From JAPOUP01 sp965221405 (GTDB lineage Bacteria > Pseudomonadota > Alphaproteobacteria > Rhodobacterales > Rhodobacteraceae), in assembly GCA_965221405.1 (NCBI GenBank), contig CBDCSE010000001.1, positions 124,001 through 188,000 on the forward strand: DNA of 64,000 bases, read 5' to 3'. Position numbers and translations under genes: made by a program. Position 1 is the stretch's first letter; the number at the start of each line of letters is the position of its first letter. This document shows positions 1-8,950 of the stretch, one piece after another. The notes under the pieces were generated by a model. It was not told the DNA's origin. It was given only the letters and a program-made list of their open reading frames with translations, and ran no database searches.

Positions 1-119
1 TTCGGCGCAAGGATCCGACGGATGCCCGGCTCCAGCATGTCAGCGGATGCGGTCACTGTCACGACGTCATCGGTTGCATGAATCGCCATTCCCCATGTTC
101 AATGCTATTGTCGTAATCC

Positions 120-1436
120 ATGCGATTGTTACGGGCAAATCGGTATTTCCCGCGTTCACTTTACGGACGGGCCGCGCTCATCCTGCTCGTGCCCGTGGTG
201 ACATTGCAGATCGTGGTCTCGTTTTCGTTCATCCAGCGGCATTTCGAGGGAGTGACGGAGCAGATGACGCGTAACGTTGCGCTGGAACTGCGTTACCTGC
301 TGAAACTGATCGACGAGTCACCAACTGGTCCGGCTGCGCTCGACGCCATTTCGTCCGTCGCCGGGCCGTTGGCATTCAGGCTTGAGTTACCCTCTGAACC
401 CCCCGAAAGGGACATAAGGCCATTCTACGATTTTTCCGGTCGTGTCATGATGGATACGCTTCGCGGGGAGGTGGACGACGTTCGACGCATCGACCTTTCC
501 GCCGAGAAGCACGTCCGGACATGGATCGGGACCCGGCATGGGACGATTTTCGCGGAATTCCACCGCAGTAGGGTGTCGGCGTCGAATCCGCACCAGCTTC
601 TTGTCCTGATGGTACTTGCCGGCATTCTGCTTACGCTCATCGCTTTCGTATTCCTGCGCCAGCAGCTCAGGCCGATCAAGCGGCTTGCCAGCGCTTCGGA
701 GGCGTTCGGCAAGGGACGAATCGAGCGGTACGATCCGTCGGGTGCCGCGGAGGTCCGCGCCGCGGGACAGGCGTTCCTGGATATGCGGACGCGGACACTC
801 AGTCAGATCGAACAGCGGACGATGATGCTGCTCGGCGTAAGCCACGACATGCGCACTCCTCTTACACGACTCCGGTTGGGACTGTCGATGGCCGGGGAAG
901 GTCCGGAAATCAAGGATATGGAACGCGATGTTGGTGAACTGGAGCGCTTGACCGATGAATTCCTGGCCTTCGCCCGTGATGATTCGCTGGACGATCCTCA
1001 ACTGACCGATCCGGTCGGACTGGCACATGATGTTGTCGGAAAGTTCGTGGAGTCGGGAAGGCCAGTAAGAATCCGCGAGGTTTCCGGCGAAGGCACGGCG
1101 GTCCTGCGCCCGGCAGCCATGTCGCGGGCGCTGGAGAATCTGATCGGGAACGCGGTGCGCTATGGGTCGGTCTGTGAGGTTCGGATCGTGGTATCGCCCG
1201 GTACGGTCAGAATCTCCGTGGAGGACGATGGCCCGGGAATACCCGAAGGCGCACGGGATGAGGCGTTGAAAGCTTTCGTCCGTCTTGATCCCGCCCGTAA
1301 TCAGGATAGGGGCAGTGGCGTTGGGCTCGGCCTGGCGATCGCAAGTGACATCGCGCATCGGCATGGCGGATCATTGTCTCTCAACCGCAGTCTGGCTTTG
1401 GGAGGTCTGAGAGCCGATCTGGTCCTCGCGCGTTGA
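120..1436 (+). CDS. EnvZ-like sensor histidine kinase
   Basis: Membrane histidine kinase of 438 residues, probably the sensor partner of an OmpR-type regulator lying before the window. Visible in order: first membrane segment (about residues 19-40), a periplasmic stretch of roughly 120 residues, second membrane segment (160-179), a HAMP linker, the H-box SHDMRTPLTR with phospho-accepting His242, the N-box ENLIGNAVRYG, the G1 box EDDGPGIPEG and the G2 box GSGVGLGLAIA. The order and spacing are those of the alphaproteobacterial EnvZ family. The ATG at 120 puts a short charged N-terminus before the first membrane segment. No recognisable gene lies in bases 1-119. The stimulus cannot be read from the sequence. 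Confidence 0.9.
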   Translation: MRLLRANRYFPRSLYGRAALILLVPVVTLQIVVSFSFIQRHFEGVTEQMTRNVALELRYLLKLIDESPTGPAALDAISSVAGPLAFRLELPSEPPERDIRPFYDFSGRVMMDTLRGEVDDVRRIDLSAEKHVRTWIGTRHGTIFAEFHRSRVSASNPHQLLVLMVLAGILLTLIAFVFLRQQLRPIKRLASASEAFGKGRIERYDPSGAAEVRAAGQAFLDMRTRTLSQIEQRTMMLLGVSHDMRTPLTRLRLGLSMAGEGPEIKDMERDVGELERLTDEFLAFARDDSLDDPQLTDPVGLAHDVVGKFVESGRPVRIREVSGEGTAVLRPAAMSRALENLIGNAVRYGSVCEVRIVVSPGTVRISVEDDGPGIPEGARDEALKAFVRLDPARNQDRGSGVGLGLAIASDIAHRHGGSLSLNRSLALGGLRADLVLAR

Positions 1437-1902
1437 TGAAGGGCGATGTGCGCGGGGAGGCGCGGCGGGTGGTCGGGGCATTTCCGGTTGTTATCATTGA
1501 AATGACCTACGCACAGGCGCATACCGGGTCGCACGGCCAACCGAGATGCGGACCGATTCCAGTTCCATGTCCAGCGCACGGCTCCGTCATACCAGGGACT
1601 CCGCGCATGCAGTTCTGGAGCTGCTTACGGCGGACGATCTGGAGGAACCACTCATCCTGTGACGGGCGGCTGCCCTTAGCGGCTTCTTGCCGTTAAGTCG
1701 TGCATGATGTTTGATGCGACAGGACCGAATACGCTGGAGTGTGACACGATATGATGATTAGGCGAAATGTCCGTATCTCGCCCGGCCTTTATGGCCATTC
1801 GGGAGAATTCCATCGATTTTACCATTGCCCGGGGGGTCATATGCTGGACACCAGCACTGCAATTGGCGATCTTCTGGATTTTTTGGCAGCCTGCACCCGT
1901 TC
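1437..1902. other. Intergenic region before purM
   Basis: About 460 bases without a recognised gene. A 38-codon frame at 1546-1662 (+) ends in an acidic, leucine-rich stretch but has no convincing ribosome site and matches nothing I know. The rest probably holds the purMN promoter. I see no tRNA or clear terminator. Confidence 0.4.
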
Positions 1903-2946
1903 ATGAAAACGTGCGTGGGACTGACCTATACGGCGGCGGGCGTGGATATTGATGCCGGCGGGGAGTTGGTCAGGCGGATTGAACCTGCGGCCGAATCCAC
2001 CGCCAGACCGGGTGTCGTTGACGGTCTGGGGGGATTTGCCGGTCTATTCGATCTAAAGGCGGCGGGTTATTCGGATCCGGTGCTCGTTGCCGCCACCGAT
2101 GGGGTTGGCACCAAACTTCGCGTCGCCATCGATACCGGTCGAGTCGATACAATTGGCATCGATCTTGTCGCCATGTGCGTTAACGACCTGGTCTGTCGCG
2201 GTGCCGAGCCTTTGTTCTTCCTGGATTACTTCGCCGCTGGAACGCTTGACGTGGGGACCGCGGAGCGTGTCGTGAATGGAATCGCCGCCGGATGCAGAGC
2301 CAGTGGATGTGCCTTGATCGGTGGCGAGACCGCTGAGATGCCAGGCATGTATGACGGGGCGGACTTCGATCTCGCCGGTTTCGCCGTCGGTGCCGTGGAG
2401 CGCGGCAAGGCACTGCCCGCAGGCATGGGTGCCGGTGACGTTCTTCTGGGGCTGCATTCCGATGGCCTGCATTCCAATGGATACGCGCTCGCGCGGATCG
2501 CGGTGCGCCATGCGGGGTTGTCCTGGAACGATGCCGCACCTTTCGCTGACACTTCGCTTGGCGAGGCATTACTTACGCCGACGAGGATTTACGCCCGCGC
2601 CGCGATCGCTTCCATTAAATCGGGTGGCGTTCACGGAATCGCCCATATAACCGGCGGCGGATTGGTTGAGAACATACCACGGCTTCTGCCGAAAGGTCTG
2701 GCCGCCAAAATCGATCTGGGCTCCTGGTCCCTTCCGCCGGTGTTCCGATGGCTGCGCAAGACCGGAGGACTGACGGAGGCGGAACTGCTCAGGACTTTCA
2801 ACGCCGGAATAGGTATGGTCATGGCAGTTGCGCCGGAATTCCGAGACGGTGTTATGGCCGAACTTGAAACCGCCGGACAGCGGGCTCAATGCATCGGAGT
2901 GGTCGAGCCCGGTCAATGTCTGCGGTTCTCGGGAAGTCTGTCATGA
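1903..2946 (+). CDS. purM: Phosphoribosylformylglycinamidine cyclo-ligase
   Basis: AIR synthetase of 347 residues, the usual length. It closes FGAM to aminoimidazole ribonucleotide with ATP in cytosolic purine synthesis. Family hallmarks are the N-terminus LTYTAAGVDIDAG, the ATP-binding DGVGTKL at residues 66-72, the motif DLVAMCVNDLVCRGAEPLFF near 88-107 and HSDGLHSNGYAL further on. The open frame continues upstream to 1825, but PurM proteins begin just before the LTY-AGVDID block, so I take the ATG at 1903; its ribosome site is weak. The stop overlaps the purN start by four bases (ATGA), so the two genes are translationally coupled. Confidence 0.95.
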   Translation: MKTCVGLTYTAAGVDIDAGGELVRRIEPAAESTARPGVVDGLGGFAGLFDLKAAGYSDPVLVAATDGVGTKLRVAIDTGRVDTIGIDLVAMCVNDLVCRGAEPLFFLDYFAAGTLDVGTAERVVNGIAAGCRASGCALIGGETAEMPGMYDGADFDLAGFAVGAVERGKALPAGMGAGDVLLGLHSDGLHSNGYALARIAVRHAGLSWNDAAPFADTSLGEALLTPTRIYARAAIASIKSGGVHGIAHITGGGLVENIPRLLPKGLAAKIDLGSWSLPPVFRWLRKTGGLTEAELLRTFNAGIGMVMAVAPEFRDGVMAELETAGQRAQCIGVVEPGQCLRFSGSLS

Positions 2947-3554
2947 GCAAGCGCGTCGCGATCCTGATCTCGGGGAGTGGGACCAACATGGCCGCCCTGT
3001 CGGATGGCATGGCGGAGCGGAATGTGGCGAGACCGGTCCTGGTACTGTCGAACGAAAGGGACGCCGATGGACTTGAACGGGCTGCGACGCGGAATATTCC
3101 TCATTCCGTCGTATGTCATGGAGACTATCGTGACCGTGCTTCCTTCGAGGCGGCGGTGCTCGCCAAACTCGACGCGGCGCAGCCAGACATAGTATGCCTT
3201 GCGGGCTTCATGAGAATTCTCTCCTCTTTCTTCATAGGCCGGTATCGAGGGCGCATCCTCAATATCCATCCCTCCCTTCTACCGCGCCATAAAGGTCTCG
3301 ATACCCATGCACGGGCATTGGACATAGGCGATACCGAGCACGGATGTACCGTTCATCTCGTAACCGAAAAACTTGATGACGGGCCCGTGCTTGGGCAGGC
3401 CCGGATTCCCGTCAGGCCGGATGACACCCCCAAGAGTCTGGCGGCACGCGTGCGCGAGCAGGAGCACAGACTCTATCCGGCGGTACTGGACCGGTTTGCG
3501 CGGGGTGACCGGAGGCCGATATTTACCACACAATCCGAATGCCCTGTGTGTTGA
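2943..3554 (+). CDS. purN: Phosphoribosylglycinamide formyltransferase
   Basis: GAR transformylase of 203 residues. It passes a formyl group from 10-formyltetrahydrofolate to glycinamide ribonucleotide. It shows GSGTN (residues 11-15), the folate-site GFMRIL (88-93), NIHPSLLP with catalytic Asn107 and His109, GCTVH, and the catalytic Asp in KLDDGP (about 145). The start overlaps the purM stop as ATGA. It is slightly shorter than the E. coli enzyme. The C-terminus ends in a Cys-containing tail (ECPVC) that I do not associate with the family. Confidence 0.95.
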   Translation: MSKRVAILISGSGTNMAALSDGMAERNVARPVLVLSNERDADGLERAATRNIPHSVVCHGDYRDRASFEAAVLAKLDAAQPDIVCLAGFMRILSSFFIGRYRGRILNIHPSLLPRHKGLDTHARALDIGDTEHGCTVHLVTEKLDDGPVLGQARIPVRPDDTPKSLAARVREQEHRLYPAVLDRFARGDRRPIFTTQSECPVC

Positions 3555-3606
3555 ACATCGAACATATGGCAGATATCGGAAACATCCCGCCATCAAGGTT
3601 CTCTCG

Positions 3607-4767
3607 ATGAATCTGATATCAACCACAAAGGCACTGGAAGCTTTCTGTGAGCGTGCCGCCGCTGGCCCGTATGTCACAGCGGATACCGAGTTCATCCGTG
3701 ACCGCACGTACTATTCCCGGCTGTGCCTGATCCAGCTTGCTGTTCCTGGCAGAGACAGCGACTCCGCCGTTCTTGTCGACCCGTTGGCCGAGAGGCTGTC
3801 ACTGGACCCGCTCTACCGGCTCTTTCGCGATACGGATGTAGTCAAGGTGTTCCACGCGGCGCGTCAGGATATCGAGATATTCTTCACCGACGGTGGCGTG
3901 ATTCCCGATCCGCTGTTTGACACCCAGGTCGCCGCTATGGTCTGCGGTTTCAGCGATCAGGTCGGTTATGAGACCCTTGTCCGGAAAATTGTCGGGAAGT
4001 CTCTCGACAAGCGGTCACGTTTTACCGATTGGTCAAGGCGACCGTTGTCCGACGCGCAGAAAAAATACGCGCTTTCTGACGTGACACATCTACGCACAAT
4101 CTACGAGGATTTGAGGAAAAAGCTTGACAGATCAGGTCGGGCGAACTGGCTCGAGGAAGACCTGCGGGTTCTGACATCCTGCGAGACCTACATAATCAAA
4201 CCCGAAGAGGCATGGCGGCGATTAAAGCTTCGCGGCGGGTCGTCTGGTCGCCATTTCGCGGTAGTGCGTGAACTGGCGCGTTACCGCGAGTGCCTCGCGC
4301 AGTCCCGTGATGTGCCGAGAAACCGGATTTTCAGCGATGCCGCGCTTCTTGAACTGGCTTCATCCCTTCCAAGGACTGTCGGTGAACTGTCAAGATCGCG
4401 TCTGCTGCAGCGTGAGGCGAGAAAGCCGGCCGTCGCGGACGGCATACTCGCCGCGGTTCGGCAGGGTCTGGAAGTCCCTTTGGCTGACTGTCCCAGGATC
4501 GACGCGCGAAGGGAATCCGGGCAGGCCAACCCGGCATTGGCCGATCTTCTGCGTGTGCTGTTGAAGGCAAGTTCCGAGACGGCGGGTGTGGCCCAGAAAC
4601 TTATCGCCACGGCGCCCGATCTGGACGCCATCGCCGCTGGTGAGCGCGATCTACCCGCGCTCAAGGGGTGGCGGCACGAGGTATTTGGATCCAACGCTGT
4701 GAAGTTATGCGACGGACGGCTGGCCCTGACGGCGGACGGTTCGCAGATCAGGATAATGGAAATCTGA
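3607..4767 (+). CDS. rnd: Ribonuclease D
   Basis: 3'-5' exoribonuclease of the DEDDy superfamily, 386 residues, used in tRNA 3'-end maturation. The catalytic set is visible: Asp26 and Glu28 in TADTEF, Asp88 in HAARQDIEIF, and Tyr154 with Asp158 in YALSDVTHL. The C-terminal half has the helical pattern expected of an HRDC nucleic-acid-binding domain. The open frame extends upstream to 3373 inside purN, but the conserved N-terminus starts at the ATG at 3607, which has AAGG ahead of it. It follows purN by about 50 bases on the same strand and may be co-transcribed. Confidence 0.92.
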   Translation: MNLISTTKALEAFCERAAAGPYVTADTEFIRDRTYYSRLCLIQLAVPGRDSDSAVLVDPLAERLSLDPLYRLFRDTDVVKVFHAARQDIEIFFTDGGVIPDPLFDTQVAAMVCGFSDQVGYETLVRKIVGKSLDKRSRFTDWSRRPLSDAQKKYALSDVTHLRTIYEDLRKKLDRSGRANWLEEDLRVLTSCETYIIKPEEAWRRLKLRGGSSGRHFAVVRELARYRECLAQSRDVPRNRIFSDAALLELASSLPRTVGELSRSRLLQREARKPAVADGILAAVRQGLEVPLADCPRIDARRESGQANPALADLLRVLLKASSETAGVAQKLIATAPDLDAIAAGERDLPALKGWRHEVFGSNAVKLCDGRLALTADGSQIRIMEI

Positions 4768-4850
4768 CAACTCAGATATAGCGGCGGCGGGAATGTCGGG
4801 ACAGCTGCTCCCGAGCGGTACCATATGTGAGGTTATCGCGTGGGGTGAAC

Positions 4851-5273
4851 TTACGGACGCACCGACAGTGCGTTCTCCGAGGAAATTACCCGAATTCGCG
4901 TCACTCCCTCCAGCATTCGCTTCGGTATGAACCTCGCTGCGATGATTTCGCGTGACCTTCGGGTGCCCACTGGGGCTTCGCTACGGGGGGCGGTGACCCT
5001 GAACTCATAGTTCAGTGTGCCGTCCTGGGCACTTTTCTCCGCAGCGGGAACGAGGTTGCCGTCATAGTATCCCTGCCGAGGGGGCAGTCCGGTTATATGT
5101 ATGATCGCTCCTCCGGCAGTCTGCTCGAACCTCAGGTCGGCAACCCGGTCGACGAGGCCGTGCGCTGGCTTGGCCTGGATTTCGGGAGCCTCGGGTGCCT
5201 GCTCGCGTTTGGCGTTTCCACAGCCCGCGATCGTCACCGCCGTAAACACCGCCAAAATGATCCTTACCGTCAT
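4851..5273 (-). CDS. Putative lipoprotein of unknown function
   Basis: 140 residues with a lipoprotein signal peptide: MTVRIILAVFTAV followed by a lipobox TIAGC with Cys18. The mature part is soluble. It contains a stretch resembling a small beta domain (GGAIIHITGLPPRQGYYDG) and a basic C-terminal third. The frame stays open far upstream (to 5684), but that part has poor coding character, so the ATG just before the signal peptide is preferred. It is convergent with rnd. I do not recognise the family. Confidence 0.7.
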   Translation of the reverse strand: MTVRIILAVFTAVTIAGCGNAKREQAPEAPEIQAKPAHGLVDRVADLRFEQTAGGAIIHITGLPPRQGYYDGNLVPAAEKSAQDGTLNYEFRVTAPRSEAPVGTRRSREIIAARFIPKRMLEGVTRIRVISSENALSVRP

Positions 5274-5714
5274 ACCCGTCCTCACGCTGGCCCAAATCGG
5301 GGTTGATTGCAGACCACGGTTCCGGAATTCTTTGCGAATGGATATCCGGGTCTTTACGCAATTCGGAATATCAGGAACGGTTTCAGGGATCCATACGAAA
5401 GGGGAGTCTGGACGACAGCCCGGCGTGCCGGTCTCCGGATCCGGAGCGAGGTTATGCATCCCGGCCTCACGCATGCGGCCCCGGTTCTCGGGAGGCTGCG
5501 CTGCAGCCCGTGCACATGGATCGCCACCGCTTTCACCGCCGGCCGCTGTGACCGCTTCATCCCGCGAAGCCTGTTCGGGAGGGTGCCCAATCCGTACCAC
5601 GTGGACGGCTTGTGGGAACGGGGAGGGACTTCCGGCGTGCCGGGTCTTCCGGTCAGCCTCTGGATCTTCCGGCCTGACCGGCATATCTCACCTCCGACAT
5701 GACAGGAACAGCCC
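5274..5714. other. Divergent intergenic region
   Basis: About 440 bases between a lipoprotein gene leaving on the minus strand and sufE leaving on the plus strand. Several frames remain open on both strands because of base composition, but none shows a domain or a good start. It presumably holds the two promoters. Confidence 0.4.
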
Positions 5715-6137
5715 ATGGCCCGCCAAGAGTTTGAGGAATTGGCAGAGACGTTCGATTTCCTGGAGGACTGGGAGGATCGCTACCGCCATGTAATAGATAT
5801 GGGAAAGGCGATGGCCCCGATTGAGGACTCGATGCGCGTGCCGGAGACCAAGGTCAATGGCTGCGCCAGCCAGGTCTGGATCATTCCCGAAATCGAAGGG
5901 CAGGGGCCTGACGCGATGTTTTTTTTCCGCGGCGACAGTGACGCGATGATCGTCCGCGGCCTCATCGCCGTTCTCAGGGCGCTTTACTCGGGCCTGAAAG
6001 TCAGCGACGTCCTCAAGGTGGATGCCAGTGCGGAACTCGCCCGCCTCCAGCTCCATGATCACCTCACTTCCCAGAGATCGAACGGTCTGCGTTCAATGGT
6101 CGAGCGTATCCGCGGCATAGCCGCCGGGTGCGCCTAG
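5715..6137 (+). CDS. sufE: SufE cysteine desulfuration protein
   Basis: 140-residue SufE-family sulfur acceptor, which takes persulfide sulfur from a SufS/CsdA-type cysteine desulfurase for iron-sulfur cluster assembly. The signature VNGCASQVW carries acceptor Cys50. The N-terminal helix (FEELAETFDFLEDWEDRYR) and the GLIAVLRALYSG segment also fit. AGGAA lies eight bases before the ATG. No other suf genes are in the window. The stop codon overlaps the stop of the converging DUF1638 gene in one CCTAGG palindrome. Confidence 0.92.
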   Translation: MARQEFEELAETFDFLEDWEDRYRHVIDMGKAMAPIEDSMRVPETKVNGCASQVWIIPEIEGQGPDAMFFFRGDSDAMIVRGLIAVLRALYSGLKVSDVLKVDASAELARLQLHDHLTSQRSNGLRSMVERIRGIAAGCA

Positions 6138-6736
6138 GCCCAGCGCTCCAGCGTTCTCGCGAGGTCACCATAGCCGGTGAAGCGTCTTTCGTAGGCCAGC
6201 CCGAGCCTTCGTGCGCAGTCCGCCGCCCTAGCATCCAGTTCCGGATCCTCCGTCTGCGCCTGGTAGACGAGCCTGTCGTAATTTCCGAAGTACGTGTCGC
6301 GCAGCTCCGGGTGACGGTCCAGGCCAAGAGGCTTCCAGACGAACGTTTCGAACTGGCGCACCAGGAAGTCCGTCAGATAGAATGCGGTGAACTCATCCCC
6401 AACCCTTTCCAGAAAATCCTCGTTCCCTTCGAAAAAGGAATAGCAGTGCGGCCCCTCGACCATCTCTATGCCAAGCTCATCGCATAGGGCCCGCAGACGC
6501 CCGCCGGTTCCGCAGTCGGCGTACACGAGATGTATCGTCTCGTAGTCGTTTCGGTGAGATCTGAAAGCGGAACGAACCGCATCGCAGATCCGCTCCGGGT
6601 GGTTATGGTGGATCGCCGGCAGGCATGTGAGATCCATATGGCTCCATCCGTTCGTCTTGATGACAGCAAGAATCTCCCTTGCCAGAGCGCCACATGCGAT
6701 CAGCAGCACCTGCCCCCCGGATGGTTCAGGTGCCAT
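6134..6736 (-). CDS. DUF1638 family protein
   Basis: About 200 residues, beginning with the family pattern QVLLIACGALAREILA, followed by NHPERICDAVR, YADCGTGG and GPHCYSFFEGN. Its Cys and His residues suggest metal or corrinoid-related chemistry, but no activity is established. In other alphaproteobacteria the family clusters with corrinoid proteins and methyltransferases that use methylated amines, which fits the corrinoid gene upstream on the same strand. An alternative start lies at 6772; the ATG at 6736 has GGAAG before it and leaves a family-like N-terminus. The IS5 copy separates it and its small neighbour from the corrinoid gene. Confidence 0.8.
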   Translation of the reverse strand: MAPEPSGGQVLLIACGALAREILAVIKTNGWSHMDLTCLPAIHHNHPERICDAVRSAFRSHRNDYETIHLVYADCGTGGRLRALCDELGIEMVEGPHCYSFFEGNEDFLERVGDEFTAFYLTDFLVRQFETFVWKPLGLDRHPELRDTYFGNYDRLVYQAQTEDPELDARAADCARRLGLAYERRFTGYGDLARTLERWA

Positions 6737-6929
6737 TCCGGCTTCCGTTAGTGTATGGTCGTCCGGAATCATCCCGTGAAGGGCCCCACTCTATACATTC
6801 CCCGATACCGTGTGCCGCTCGGCACGGCGGATCCGAAAACGGTACGGACGTATCCCACCGCCCGGTCGGCTCCGGCAGGAGCGCTAGAGCCTCGAGTATC
6901 CATCAGTCCGATCTTCGGTGGGCGAAGCC

Positions 6930-7148
6930 TCATTGCCCTGATCGGCCTTGACGGCCTTCGGTTCGTGGCCTTTTCCTGCGGGAAAACAGGTGCGCGGCGA
7001 CCGTCAACGCCATCACGGACGCAAGCGTCAGCGCACGGAGGGGAGCGTCGAATTCGAGATGTGACACGGCGAGCGCACTCAGCCAAACAGTGAGTCCGGC
7101 AACCGTTACCACAAGCGCGATGAGCTGCGCGAGGCGCTTGAATGGCAT
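6930..7148 (-). CDS. Small two-segment membrane protein
   Basis: 72 residues with two hydrophobic segments (about 6-27 and 34-52) and a strongly basic C-terminus (SRRKRPRTEGRQGRSGQ), so probably an inner-membrane protein with the tail in the cytoplasm. It lies between the DUF1638 and corrinoid-protein genes on the same strand, which suggests it belonged to that operon before the IS inserted. The ATG at 7148 is chosen because the upstream extension is hydrophilic and unrelated. No family recognised. Confidence 0.55.
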   Translation of the reverse strand: MPFKRLAQLIALVVTVAGLTVWLSALAVSHLEFDAPLRALTLASVMALTVAAHLFSRRKRPRTEGRQGRSGQ

Positions 7149-7192
7149 TGTCGGTTCCTCACGTCCGCAATTGCCACACCGGTCTTCTCTAG

Positions 7193-8068
7193 GGCCTGTT
7201 GACACTCATGACGCGGCGACCACGCCGGCGACGAGGTGAATCCCCGCCGCGAAGCTCGCGGCGGTCTTGTCGTACCGCGTCGCGATCGCCCGGAACTCCC
7301 TGGTCTTCGGGAGGAAACTGTCCACCATGTGCCGCCACCCGTACATCTCCCGGTCGTGCGCCCGGGGCGCCGTCCGGTTCCGTTTCGGCGGGATCACCGC
7401 CTCCGCCCCGCGCCCGTCCAGGTCGTCCAGCAGCCAGTCGGCGTCGAACGCCCTGTCCCCGACCAGGGCCCCGAACTCCAGCCCGTCCAGAAGGCCCGGC
7501 ACCCCCTGCAGGTCGTGCGCCTGGCCCGGCAGGACCGTGAAGCGCACCAGGTACCCGAGCGCGTCCACGACGGCGACGGTTCTGGTCGTCAGGCCGCCCC
7601 GGGAACGTCCGATTCCCTGATTTTGGCCCCCCCTTTTTTGGCCCCCGCCGCCTTCCGGGGCGCCTGGACGACCGTCCCGTCCACGAACACCCATTCAAGG
7701 TCGAAATCCTCGGATAAAGCCTTGAAGACACGCTCGAAAACGCCAGAGAGGACCCAGCGCCGGAACCGCTTGAACACGCTGCCCCACTTGCCGAACCGCT
7801 TGGGGAGGTCGCGCCACGGCGACCCCGTGCGGAACCGCCACAGCACCGCCTCCACGAAGAGACGGTTGTCCGCCGCCGTGCCGCCGGGGTCCGATTTCTT
7901 GCCCGGCAGCATGTCCTTGATCCGCGCCCACATGGCGTCCGTCAGTACCGTCCTGTCAGCATTCATGGTGTCACCTGTATGTTGTCCTGCCGCGCCGCCG
8001 TTCCGGCGGTCGCCGGGGCGGAAAATGGCACGGAACCGGGCGATTCGCAACCCGAGTGTCAACAGGCC
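7193..8068 (-). mobile_element. Complete IS5-family insertion sequence
   Basis: An 876-bp element bounded by perfect 15-bp inverted repeats, GGCCTGTTGACACTC at 7193-7207 and its complement at 8054-8068. It is flanked by a CTAG direct repeat (7189-7192 and 8069-8072), a target duplication typical of the IS5 family. It encodes one transposase over two overlapping frames on the minus strand. Perfect ends and duplications point to a recent insertion. A related terminal fragment lies at 35732. Confidence 0.92.
7206..7966 (-). CDS. IS5-family transposase (frameshifted orfA/orfB)
   Basis: DDE transposase read from two overlapping frames. OrfA (from the ATG at 7966) contains the helix-turn-helix-like N-terminus, WRFRTGSPWRDLP and the first Asp in VFVDGTVV. 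OrfB continues with GIGRSRGGLTT, a second Asp in VGDRAFDAD and ends with HLVAGVVAAS. The frames cross near 7625-7645, where the coding strand reads A6G7; moving from A to B needs a -1 shift. Many IS5 relatives make their transposase this way, so the frameshift is probably programmed rather than a mutation. Confidence 0.85.
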
Positions 8069-8776
8069 CTAGACCGCGGCAAGAAGATTGTGCTTTCTTT
8101 TGATGAAGGACTTCGCCGTATCGACCGCAACGGCGGCGTCGCGACAGTAGGCGTCCGCGCCAATCGCCCGACCGAACTCTTCGTTTAGCGGAGCCCCACC
8201 AACCAGAACGATATAATCCTCACGCATGCCCTTTTCTATAAGTGAGTCGATCACGACCTTCATATAGGGCATCGTGGTAGTGAGCAGTGCGGACATCCCC
8301 AGAATGTCCGCCTCTTCCCGCACAAGCGCCTCCAGGAAATTCTCCACCGGGTTGTTGATCCCTAGATCGACGATCTCGAAACCGGCGCCTTCCATCATCA
8401 TCGACACGAGGTTCTTGCCGATGTCGTGTATGTCACCTTTCACCGTTCCGATCACCATCTTACCCATACGCGGCGCACCTGTCTCAGCCAGCAGGGGCTT
8501 GAGAATCGACATGCCGCCTTTCATTGCGCTGGCCGCTAGCAGCACCTCCGGCACGAACAGGATTCCGTCGCGGAAATCGTTGCCGACAATTGTCATCCCG
8601 CCTACAAGCGCTTCGGTCAGGACCCGGTATGGTTCCCATCCGCGGTCGAGCAGGATCCGGACGCCTTCCTCGACCTCATCCTTGAGGCCATCGTAGAGGT
8701 CGTCGAACATCTGGGGGACGAGTTCCTCGTCGCTGAGTTCGCCCAGGACGATGTCGTCCTCATCATCGCCATTCAT
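8069..8776 (-). CDS. Methyltransferase cognate corrinoid protein
   Basis: 235 residues of the MtbC/MttC/MetH-like corrinoid carrier family, which shuttles a methyl group between a substrate methyltransferase and an acceptor. The N-terminal four-helix cap (to about 95) precedes the cobalamin domain with GDIHDIG, where His117 is the lower cobalt ligand, then MSALLTTTM and VGGAPLN. I use the ATG at 8776; the longer frame to 8833 adds residues unlike the family. The TAG stop lies inside the CTAG target duplicated by the IS5 insertion, so the coding sequence is intact but any downstream operon reading is broken. The substrate methyltransferase is not in this window. Confidence 0.88.
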   Translation of the reverse strand: MNGDDEDDIVLGELSDEELVPQMFDDLYDGLKDEVEEGVRILLDRGWEPYRVLTEALVGGMTIVGNDFRDGILFVPEVLLAASAMKGGMSILKPLLAETGAPRMGKMVIGTVKGDIHDIGKNLVSMMMEGAGFEIVDLGINNPVENFLEALVREEADILGMSALLTTTMPYMKVVIDSLIEKGMREDYIVLVGGAPLNEEFGRAIGADAYCRDAAVAVDTAKSFIKRKHNLLAAV

Positions 8777-8950
8777 ATATGAACTCCCGAACAACGCATG
8801 CGCACAAGTGAATTTTGCCCTTGATGCGTCCAATCACCGCCACAGACTTGATCGCTCGCGACATTGGAAAAGTCGCTACCGACGAGTCCTCTCCGGAATA
8901 CGGCAAAGTGCTTGCAAAGTGTTCTCTATATGTTCTATGGATCGAGTCCA

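Noticed and set aside
387..1364. 325-codon antisense frame opposite the EnvZ-like kinase
   Set aside because: Shadow frame produced by GC-rich codon use; no domain and the sense gene is certain.
7620..7645. The A6G7 run in the IS5 transposase as a phase-variation tract
   Set aside because: Better explained as the programmed frameshift site usual for this transposase family.
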